This document shows, one piece after another, positions 1 through 5,492 of a stretch of DNA of 6,980 nt. The notes beneath the pieces are model-generated. The model saw nothing but the letters and a program-made list of their open reading frames with translations, was not told the DNA's origin and searched no databases. This DNA is from Betaproteobacteria bacterium (lineage in GTDB: Bacteria > Pseudomonadota > Gammaproteobacteria > Burkholderiales > SG8-41): the NCBI GenBank assembly GCA_020028375.1, contig JAHZNX010000124.1, positions 1-6,980 of the forward strand. The letters run 5' to 3'. The translations under genes were made by a program, and so were the position numbers. Position 1 is the first letter of the stretch, and each line of letters begins with the position of its first letter.

Positions 1-193
1 CGCGGCGGGCGGGGAACTGAAGGACGTCGTGAAGCTCACCGTCTATCTCACCGATCTTGGGCACTTCGCGCTGGTGAACGAGACCATGGCCGCCTATTTC
101 TCGCCGCCCTACCCCGCGCGCGCCGCCGTCGGCATCGCGAGCCTGCCGCGCGGCGCGCTGGTGGAGATGGATGCCATCATGCATCTCGAGTGA
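1..193 (+). CDS. RidA/YjgF/YER057c/UK114 family protein, C-terminal part (partial at window edge)
   Basis: The frame is open from base 2 and ends with TGA at 191-193, giving 63 residues, about half of the usual ~128-residue RidA protein. The rest lies before the window. RidA proteins are small cytosolic trimers that hydrolyse reactive enamine/imine intermediates (for example 2-aminoacrylate from PLP enzymes) to ketoacids and ammonia. The visible part carries the family pattern: a VKLTVYLTDL strand, VNETMAAYF, then PPYPARAAVGIASLPRG and VEMDAI. The Arg of PAR (visible residue 40) and the Glu of VEMDAI (visible residue 55) align with E. coli RidA Arg105 and Glu120, which bind the substrate carboxylate and position the catalytic water, so an active deaminase is likely. 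The Cys two residues after that Arg in E. coli is Ala here. recG starts only 12 bp downstream, suggesting co-transcription. The family is clear; which Rid subfamily it belongs to cannot be decided without the N-terminal half. Confidence 0.93.
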   Translation, partial: AAGGELKDVVKLTVYLTDLGHFALVNETMAAYFSPPYPARAAVGIASLPRGALVEMDAIMHLE

Positions 194-194
194 A

Positions 195-205
195 AAGGGG
201 GAAGG
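195..205 (+). promoter_or_regulatory. Purine-rich ribosome binding region for recG
   Basis: Between the ridA stop and the GTG at 206 lies an unbroken purine run, AAGGGGGAAGG, which is the only Shine-Dalgarno-like element near a possible recG start. It supports initiation at GTG 206 over the in-frame GTG at 239, whose nearest purine run (209-220) ends 18 nt upstream. The same 12-mer is repeated just inside the gene (209-220), so this site is unusual. The match to the anti-SD is G-rich rather than a perfect AGGAGG. Confidence 0.5.
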
Positions 206-2314
206 GTGAAGGGGGAAGGGCAGAAGCGCGCGCGCCGCGTGCCCGGATTTGCCCCGGTCCCCGCGCCTGATGCTTCGCTCTCCGGTCTGGGAAAGGGTAC
301 GCTCGCCCGGCTCGCAAGGCTCGGAATTGCGAGCAAGTTCGATCTCGTTCTCCACCTGCCGTTGCGCTACGACGACGAGACGCGGCTCTATGCGCTCAAC
401 GAGGCGCCGGCGGGCGAGCCGGTCCTGGTCGAAGGCACCGTGGTGGAGGCGGATATCAAATACCGCCCCCGGCGCCAGCTGCTCTGCCACATCGAGGATG
501 GCAGCGGGGTACTGACCCTGCGCTTCTTCAACTTCTACCCGAGCCAGCTGAAGCAGCTTGCCGCGGGCGCGCGTGTGCGCGCCTTTGGCGAGATCCGCCA
601 CGGCTTCTCCGGGCCGGAAATGGTGCATCCGAAATACCGGTTGCTGCACGGCGTTGCGCCGGTCGCGCAGGCGCTGACGCCGGTCTATCCCACCACCGCG
701 GGATTGCGGCAGGACGATCTGCGGCGCCTGATCGCGCGCGCGCTCGCCGACTGCGATCTGGAGGACACGCTGTCGCCCGCGCTTCTGGAACAACTGAAGC
801 TCCCGTACTTCCGTGAGGCGGTGTTGCTGCTGCACAATCCCTCGCCGCAGGTCCCGCAGGCGGCGCTCCAGGAACGCCGCCATCCGGCGTGGCGACGGGT
901 GAAATTCGACGAGCTGCTGGCGCAGCAGCTCTCGATGCGCTTGCACTACCAACGGCGCAAGAGTGCCGGTGCGCCTGCACTCAGGCCGCGCGGCAGGCTC
1001 GCACAGGCGCTTCTGGCGCGGCTGCCTTTCAAGCTCACCGCGGCGCAAAACCGGGCGCTGGCCGAGATTCGGCACGACCTCGCGCAGCCCTACCCGATGC
1101 AGCGGCTGCTCCAGGGCGACGTCGGCAGCGGCAAGACCGTCGTGGCCGTGCTCGCGGCGCTGCAATGCGTGGAGAACGGCCGCCAGGTCGGGATCATGGC
1201 TCCCACCGAGATCCTCGCAGAGCAGCACCACAGGAAGCTCCGGGAGTGGGTCGGCGGACTCGGCGTAGCCACCGCGTGGCTTTCCGGCAGCCTCACGGCG
1301 CGCGAGAAGCGCGAACAACTGGCGCGGGTGGCCGCCGGCGAAACGGCCATCGTAGTGGGCACTCATGCGCTCATCCAGGAAGACGTGCGCTTCCACGACC
1401 TTGGACTGGCGATCATCGACGAGCAGCATCGCTTTGGCGTGCGCCAGCGCCTCCAATTGCGGATGAAAGGCGCGCGCGCGAACAAGGGGGCGCAGCCGCA
1501 CCAGCTCATGATGAGCGCCACCCCGATCCCGCGCACGCTCGCCATGAGTTACTGCGCCGATCTCGACGTCTCGGTCATCGACGAGAAACCGCCGGGGCGC
1601 GGGCCGGTGACGACAAGGCTGTTTCTCGACACCCGGCGCGGCGAAGTTATCCGGCGAGTGCGGGATGCCTGCGTGGACGGAGGCCAGGCCTACTGGGTGT
1701 GCCCGCTGATCGAGGATTCCGAAGCGCTGCAGCTGAAGACCGCGCTCGAAACGTACGACAAAGTGCGGCAGACGTTTCCGGAACTGAAGGTTGGGCTCGC
1801 GCACGGACGGCTGAAGGGCGAGGACAAGGCGCGCGTCATGGACGCGTTCAAGGCGGGCGCCATCCAGCTCCTGGTGGCAACCACCGTGATCGGGGTAGGC
1901 GTCGACGCGCCGAACGCGACGCTGATGGTGATTGAGAACGCGGAACGCATTGGCCTCGCCCAGTTGCATCAGCTGCGCGGCCGCATCGGTCGCGGCGCCG
2001 AGGAGTGCGACTGCATCCTGCTGTATCAGGAGCCGCTCACGGACACTGCGCGCGAGCGGCTCAAGATCATCTACGAACAGCGGGACGGGTTCGAGATCGC
2101 GCGCCAGGACCTGCGGCTGCGCGGGCCAGGCGAGCTGCTCGGCGCGCGGCAGAGCGGGGAGCCGCTGCTGCGGTTTGCCGATCTGGACGCCGACCTCGAT
2201 CTGCTCGAAGCAGCGCGCGCCGCCGCGGGAGCGCTCCTGCGCGAGCAGCCGGATGCCGCGCGCGCGCACGTTGCGCGCTGGCTCGGCACGCGCCACGAGT
2301 TTCTGAAGGCGTGA
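206..2314 (+). CDS. recG: ATP-dependent DNA helicase RecG
   Basis: This 702-residue protein (E. coli RecG has 693) is a superfamily 2 DNA translocase that reverses stalled forks and remodels Holliday junctions and R- or D-loops. The N-terminal part has a helix-hairpin-helix-like LSGLGKGTLARLARLGI (25-41) and LHLPLRYDD (49-57). An OB-fold wedge follows, with RFFNF (106-110) and EMVHPKYR, which splits the fork. The helicase core has Walker A GDVGSGKT (304-311), DEQH (405-408), motif III SATPIPRT (437-444), motif V around 556-570 and motif VI QLHQLRGRIGRG (586-597). RGPGELLGARQSG precedes the C-terminal TRG/hook region. Motif V reads TTVIGVGVDAPN where family members normally have TTVIEVGVDVPN, so the conserved Glu is Gly563. 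The start is GTG 206, supported by the purine run just upstream; GTG 239 is a shorter alternative. The spacing suggests co-transcription with ridA. Confidence 0.98.
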   Translation: MKGEGQKRARRVPGFAPVPAPDASLSGLGKGTLARLARLGIASKFDLVLHLPLRYDDETRLYALNEAPAGEPVLVEGTVVEADIKYRPRRQLLCHIEDGSGVLTLRFFNFYPSQLKQLAAGARVRAFGEIRHGFSGPEMVHPKYRLLHGVAPVAQALTPVYPTTAGLRQDDLRRLIARALADCDLEDTLSPALLEQLKLPYFREAVLLLHNPSPQVPQAALQERRHPAWRRVKFDELLAQQLSMRLHYQRRKSAGAPALRPRGRLAQALLARLPFKLTAAQNRALAEIRHDLAQPYPMQRLLQGDVGSGKTVVAVLAALQCVENGRQVGIMAPTEILAEQHHRKLREWVGGLGVATAWLSGSLTAREKREQLARVAAGETAIVVGTHALIQEDVRFHDLGLAIIDEQHRFGVRQRLQLRMKGARANKGAQPHQLMMSATPIPRTLAMSYCADLDVSVIDEKPPGRGPVTTRLFLDTRRGEVIRRVRDACVDGGQAYWVCPLIEDSEALQLKTALETYDKVRQTFPELKVGLAHGRLKGEDKARVMDAFKAGAIQLLVATTVIGVGVDAPNATLMVIENAERIGLAQLHQLRGRIGRGAEECDCILLYQEPLTDTARERLKIIYEQRDGFEIARQDLRLRGPGELLGARQSGEPLLRFADLDADLDLLEAARAAAGALLREQPDAARAHVARWLGTRHEFLKA

Positions 2315-2316
2315 AC

Positions 2317-2330
2317 GGCGATGGCTCGCC
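2317..2330 (+). other. Small hairpin in the recG-ubiA gap
   Basis: GGCGA-TGGC-TCGCC forms a perfect 5-bp stem with a 4-nt loop two bases after the recG stop codon. No T-run follows, so it is not a canonical intrinsic terminator. It lies just before the proposed ubiA promoter and could pause or protect the 3' end of the recG transcript, or be chance in GC-rich DNA. Confidence 0.3.
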
Positions 2331-2331
2331 A

Positions 2332-2360
2332 CTCACGCGACGCAGGCGGGTTGATATACT
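2332..2360 (+). promoter_or_regulatory. Extended -10 sigma70-type promoter for ubiA
   Basis: TATACT at 2355-2360 matches the TATAAT -10 consensus at 5 of 6 positions and is preceded by TG plus one base (2352-2354), the extended -10 element. A weak -35 candidate, CTCACG at 2332-2337, sits at the ideal 17-bp spacing and matches 3 of 6. The AT-rich patch TTGATATACTGATTTC stands out against very GC-rich surroundings. Transcription from this -10 should start at about 2366-2368, on the ubiA start codon itself, so the ubiA mRNA would have little or no leader. Confidence 0.6.
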
Positions 2361-2366
2361 GATTTC

Positions 2367-3278
2367 ATGGCCCATTTACCCGCCGGGTCGGTCCAGCCTC
2401 TGACGTTCACGCAGCGGCTCGACGCCTACGAGCGGCTGATGCGGCTCGACCAGCCGATCGGCGCGCTCCTGCTGCTGTGGCCGGCGCTGTGGAGCCTCTG
2501 GCTCTCCCGGCGCGCCGTTCCCGAGCTCGATGTCCTGGTCATATTCCTGCTCGGCGTCGTCCTGATGCGTTCGGCCGGCTGCGTGATCAACGACTGTGCG
2601 GACCGCAGGTTCGACCCGTGCGTGGAGCGCACCCGCGACCGGCCGCTCGCAGCCGGCATCGTGTCGATGCGCGAGGCCCTCGCGCTGGCGGCCGCGCTGC
2701 TGCTCGGCGCCTTTGTCCTGGTGCTCCAGCTGAACTGGCTGACCGTGGTGCTGTCTTTCGCCGCGCTCGCGATCACGGTGATCTATCCCTTCCTCAAGCG
2801 CTTCTTCGTGTTCCCGCAGGCCTGGCTCGGCGTGGCGTTCAGCTTTTCGATCCCGATGGCATACGCGGCGCAGCTGGGCCTCATACCGCACGCAGGATGG
2901 GCGTTGATGGGCGCCACTTTCTTCTGGATCATCGCCTACGATACCGAGTACGCGATGGTGGACCGCGACGACGACCTCAAGCTCGGGCTGAAGTCCTCCG
3001 CGATCATGCTCGGGCGCTTCGATGTGGCGGGAGTCATGATCGCGCATGCCCTGTTTCTCGCCAGCCTGACGGCGATCGGTCGCTGGCAGCGGCTCGACGC
3101 TTTCTACTTCGCGGGGCTTGCCGTTGCGGCCGGCCTGGCCCTCTACCAGTACTGGCTGATCCGCGGGCGCGACCGCGGCCGCTGTTTCCGCGCCTTTCGC
3201 AACAACAACTGGGTGGGGCTCGCGGTGTTTGCGGGGCTCGCGCTGGATCTCCACTTCCGGTCCGGCATGCTGCGCTGA
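2367..3278 (+). CDS. ubiA: 4-hydroxybenzoate polyprenyltransferase UbiA
   Basis: This 303-residue integral inner-membrane prenyltransferase (E. coli has 290) joins a polyprenyl chain to C3 of 4-hydroxybenzoate, the first membrane-bound step of ubiquinone synthesis. RLDQPIGALLLLWPALW (26-42) opens the first membrane helix. The first Mg-diphosphate motif is N75-D76-x2-D79-x3-D83, followed by the ERTRDRPL loop. The second Asp-rich motif is DTEYAMVDRDDDLKLGLKSS (192-211). YPFLKR (140-145) and the C-terminal FRNNNWVGL (277-285) are also typical. Hydrophobic segments recur throughout, consistent with the family's multi-helix bundle. ATG 2367 is the only sensible start. It has no Shine-Dalgarno sequence and sits 7 nt after a -10 box, so translation may be leaderless. 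ubiD follows after 17 bp and acts on the product. No ubiC (chorismate lyase) is seen next to it. Confidence 0.98.
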   Translation: MAHLPAGSVQPLTFTQRLDAYERLMRLDQPIGALLLLWPALWSLWLSRRAVPELDVLVIFLLGVVLMRSAGCVINDCADRRFDPCVERTRDRPLAAGIVSMREALALAAALLLGAFVLVLQLNWLTVVLSFAALAITVIYPFLKRFFVFPQAWLGVAFSFSIPMAYAAQLGLIPHAGWALMGATFFWIIAYDTEYAMVDRDDDLKLGLKSSAIMLGRFDVAGVMIAHALFLASLTAIGRWQRLDAFYFAGLAVAAGLALYQYWLIRGRDRGRCFRAFRNNNWVGLAVFAGLALDLHFRSGMLR

Positions 3279-3295
3279 GGCTGTGCACCTGGCCC

Positions 3296-4768
3296 ATGAA
3301 GTACCGCGATCTGCGCGATTTCCTGGCCGGCCTCGAGGCACGCGGCGAGCTGAAGCGCGTGACCGCGACGGTCGATCCCTGCCTCGAAATGACCGAGATC
3401 TGCGACCGTGTGCTGAAGGCGGGCGGTCCGGCGCTGCTGTTCGAGAAGCCGAAAGGGCATTCGATGTCCGTGCTTGGCAACCTGTTCGGCACGGTCAAGC
3501 GCGTTGCGCTCGGCATGGGAGTGGAGGCCGCGGACCCGGCCACGGCGCTGCGTGAGCTCGGCGGGATGCTCGCGACGCTCAGGGAGCCGGAACCGCCCAG
3601 GGGATGGAAGGACGCGTGGGACAAGCTGCCGCTGCTGAAGACCGTGCTTTCGATGGAGCCGCGGGTGGTGACGCGCGCGCCCTGTCACGAAGTCGTGCTC
3701 GAAGGCCCCGACGTGGATCTCGGGCGGCTGCCGGTGCAGACCTGCTGGCCGGGAGACGCTGCGCCGCTCATCACCTGGGGACTGACGGTGACGCGCGGCC
3801 CCAGCCGGCGGCGCCAGAACCTCGGCATCTACCGCCAGCAGGTGCTCGCCCGCAACAAGGTCATCATGCGCTGGCTCCCGCAGCGCGGCGGCGCGCTGGA
3901 CTACCGTGACCATTGCCTGGCGCGACCGCGCGAACCATTTCCGGTGGCGGTGGCGCTGGGGGCCGATCCCGCTACGCTGCTGGGGGCGGTGACGCCGGTG
4001 CCGGACACGCTGTCCGAGTACCAGTTCGCGGGCTTGCTGCGGGGGGCAAAGACCGAGATCGTGAATTGCCTCGGCCACGATCTGCAGGTGCCGGCCGGCG
4101 CCGAGATCGTGCTGGAAGGCTCGATCCACCCCGGCGAAACCGCGCTCGAGGGGCCGTTCGGCGACCACACCGGCTACTACAACGAGCAGGAGCGCTTCCC
4201 GGTGTTCACGATCGACCGGATTACGAGCCGGCGCGATCCGATCTACCACTCGACTTACACTGGAAAGCCGCCCGACGAGCCGGCAGTCCTGGGCTTGGCG
4301 CTGAACGAGGTATTCGTGCCGCTGCTCACGCGCCAATTCCCGGAGATCACGGACTTCTACCTGCCGCCCGAGGGCTGTTCCTACCGCATCGCCTGCGTCA
4401 GCATGAAGAAGCAATACCCCGGTCACGCCCGGCGCGTGATGTTCGGCATCTGGAGCTTCCTGCGGCAGTTCCTCTACACCAAGTTCATCATCGTCACCGA
4501 TGACGACGTCAACGTCCGCGACTGGAAGGAGGTGGTGTGGGCGCTCGCGACGCGCGTCGACCCGCAGCGCGACACCCTGATCACGGAGCACACGCCGATC
4601 GACTACCTCGATTTCGCGAGCCCGGTACCGGGGCTCGGCTCGAAGATGGGGATAGACGCCACCCGCAAGCTGCCGGGAGAGTCCGACCGCCGCTGGGGTG
4701 AGACGATCGCGATGAGTGATGAGGTGAAACGGCGAGTGGACGCGCTGTGGCGCGAGCTGGAGCTGTAG
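3296..4768 (+). CDS. ubiD: 3-polyprenyl-4-hydroxybenzoate carboxy-lyase UbiD
   Basis: This 490-residue decarboxylase (E. coli has 497) depends on prenylated FMN, which the UbiX enzyme supplies. It removes the carboxyl group from 3-polyprenyl-4-hydroxybenzoate to give 2-polyprenylphenol in ubiquinone synthesis. The start MKYRDLRDFL matches the usual UbiD N-terminus. Family blocks follow in order: AGGPALLFEKPKG (42-54), TCWPGDAAPLITWGLTVTRG (149-168), and RQNLGIYRQQ (173-182), whose Arg173 and Asn175 belong to the prFMN/metal site. Next come DTLSEY (237-242), the acidic EGPFGDHTGYYNE (285-297), STYTGKPPDEPAVLG (319-333), the TDDDVNVRDW strand (401-410) and the tail block DYLDFASPVPGLGSKMG (436-452). 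All key blocks look intact. No good Shine-Dalgarno sequence precedes ATG 3296: the only GAGG (3277-3280) is 15 nt away and overlaps the ubiA stop. Coupling to ubiA translation is therefore likely. The same frame stays open far upstream through ubiA, but homology fixes the start here. Confidence 0.98.
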   Translation: MKYRDLRDFLAGLEARGELKRVTATVDPCLEMTEICDRVLKAGGPALLFEKPKGHSMSVLGNLFGTVKRVALGMGVEAADPATALRELGGMLATLREPEPPRGWKDAWDKLPLLKTVLSMEPRVVTRAPCHEVVLEGPDVDLGRLPVQTCWPGDAAPLITWGLTVTRGPSRRRQNLGIYRQQVLARNKVIMRWLPQRGGALDYRDHCLARPREPFPVAVALGADPATLLGAVTPVPDTLSEYQFAGLLRGAKTEIVNCLGHDLQVPAGAEIVLEGSIHPGETALEGPFGDHTGYYNEQERFPVFTIDRITSRRDPIYHSTYTGKPPDEPAVLGLALNEVFVPLLTRQFPEITDFYLPPEGCSYRIACVSMKKQYPGHARRVMFGIWSFLRQFLYTKFIIVTDDDVNVRDWKEVVWALATRVDPQRDTLITEHTPIDYLDFASPVPGLGSKMGIDATRKLPGESDRRWGETIAMSDEVKRRVDALWRELEL

Positions 4769-4777
4769 GCTGGAAAT

Positions 4778-4791
4778 GCGGCGGGCGCCGC
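4778..4791. terminator. Possible weak bidirectional terminator hairpin
   Basis: GCGGC-GGGC-GCCGC gives a perfect 5-bp GC stem with a 4-nt loop in the 30-bp gap between the converging ubiD and exported-protein genes. The position suits a shared terminator. Read on the minus strand, the stem is followed by ATTTCC, only a short T-run, and on the plus strand no T-run follows. The site is weak and could be chance in such GC-rich sequence. Confidence 0.25.
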
Positions 4792-4798
4792 GCGGCCG

Positions 4799-5281
4799 TC
4801 ACTCGAAACTGTAATGGATGCTCATGTTGAGGCTGCCCAGCCCCGGCTCGCGTGGCTGGTCCGGGATCCGGCCCCAAAGGCGCACCGTAGTCCCACCTTC
4901 GCCATCAAGCGGGGTCAGCCAACGCAAGGGCCCTGCCCGTCCTGAGAAGGCCCACCCGGGCCGGGACGCGCTGAGCGGCGGCGAGAGCTTGAGTGCAGTT
5001 GCATGAGCCGGGCGCCAGGCGACGTCGAAGCGCTGACCAAAGGGCCGCGGCTCGGGAGCCAGCGCTACCAGATTGTAGTTAAGGCCTGCCGGCCTGGAAT
5101 CGAGCGAGAGGCTCTCGAGCCAATCCGCGGGCAGGGGCTCCGGTGCGGGATCTGCGTTTGGAGCGGCGGATTCGCTTGCGGGGGCCGCTGCGCCGGGCGT
5201 TGCTTCTGCGGCGAATGCGGCAGCTAGCGGCAGCACTGTCGCCGCCATCGCCCACACGATCAACGAGCCGCGAACCAGCAT
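4799..5281 (-). CDS. Exported protein of unknown function, signal peptide plus Ala/Pro linker
   Basis: I do not recognise this 160-residue protein. It begins with a classical Sec signal: MLVRG, a hydrophobic core (about 6-24) and an A-F-A/A site near residue 24. There is no lipobox Cys, and no Cys anywhere. Residues about 27-50 are an Ala/Pro/Glu-rich linker. From about 51 there is a 110-residue domain rich in short alternating stretches (RFDVAW, TTVRLWGRI) ending LNMSIHYSFE. In that tail hydrophobic L, M, I, Y and F alternate with polar residues, like the last strand of outer-membrane beta proteins, but a Glu follows the Phe. The start is set by GGAGG (5292-5288), which lies 6 nt from ATG 5281 but abuts the other in-frame ATG at 5287. 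The gene lies 211 bp downstream of dacB on the same strand, so an envelope location is plausible. Function and family are unknown. Confidence 0.75.
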   Translation of the reverse strand: MLVRGSLIVWAMAATVLPLAAAFAAEATPGAAAPASESAAPNADPAPEPLPADWLESLSLDSRPAGLNYNLVALAPEPRPFGQRFDVAWRPAHATALKLSPPLSASRPGWAFSGRAGPLRWLTPLDGEGGTTVRLWGRIPDQPREPGLGSLNMSIHYSFE

Positions 5282-5492
5282 GGGCATCCTCCATGCAAGA
5301 TCCGTGCTACATCGGGCGTCCTGGAAAATAACGGAATCCTGCCACCATTGGATTTCGCGTTCGTGATGTAGTATCCAGGCAGGAGCGGGAACAATGGCAC
5401 GGCAGGCGGTGCGGCAAACCTGCAGCGACGCAACTAGTGCGCCGAGAATCCGTACGCGATGGCGGGCTACAAAGCGAGGTTGACCCCGCAGC
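5282..5492. other. Non-coding gap between dacB and the exported-protein gene
   Basis: Apart from the GGAGG ribosome binding site at its left end, I see no gene in these 211 bp. The minus-strand frame of the exported protein stays open back to 5578, inside dacB, but the extra residues are an Arg-rich shadow sequence without a matching ribosome binding site. After the dacB stop there is no hairpin followed by a T-run. Minus-strand candidates for a -10 (GATACT at about 5377-5372, TATTTT at about 5330-5325) lack a convincing -35 partner. The stretch is noticeably less GC-rich than the neighbouring genes, as expected for a regulatory spacer. Confidence 0.5.
5288..5292 (-). promoter_or_regulatory. 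Ribosome binding site deciding the start of the exported-protein gene
   Basis: On the minus strand GGAGG runs from 5292 to 5288. The in-frame ATG at 5287 touches it directly, which is too close for initiation. The ATG at 5281 has a 6-nt spacer and is the better start. The two choices differ by only two residues (Met-Pro) ahead of the signal peptide. Confidence 0.7.

Noticed and set aside
889..1935. 348-codon plus-strand frame inside recG
   Set aside because: It is an out-of-frame shadow of recG made almost entirely of Arg, Ala, Gly and Pro, without motifs or a start signal.
2477..3295. Upstream in-frame extension of ubiD through ubiA (possible 763-residue protein)
   Set aside because: The extra residues are an Arg/Ala-rich shadow of ubiA. 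UbiD proteins start at MKYRDLRDFL, which is ATG 3296.
2376..3341. Long minus-strand open frame (321 codons) antisense to ubiA
   Set aside because: It mirrors ubiA codons in GC-rich DNA. The translation is a low-complexity mix of Arg, Glu, Gln and His with no domain or ribosome binding site, while the plus strand encodes a clear UbiA.
3143..4591. Long minus-strand open frame (482 codons) antisense to ubiD
   Set aside because: It is a shadow frame of ubiD, rich in His, Arg, Val and Gln with no recognisable fold, and it overlaps a protein with every UbiD block intact.
5307..5379. Interleaved inverted repeats CTACATC (5307-5313) / GATGTAG (5365-5371) and CCTGGA (5320-5325) / TCCAGG (5374-5379) in the dacB spacer
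   Set aside because: The arms alternate A-B-A'-B', so they cannot nest in one hairpin. They are 6-7 nt long, separated by about 50 nt, and not clearly beyond chance. A pseudoknot or operator pair cannot be supported from one sequence.
5402..5423. GCAGG...CCTGC inverted repeat downstream of dacB as a terminator
   Set aside because: It has only a 5-bp stem with a 12-nt loop and no T-run on the minus strand, and it lies about 70 nt past the stop codon.
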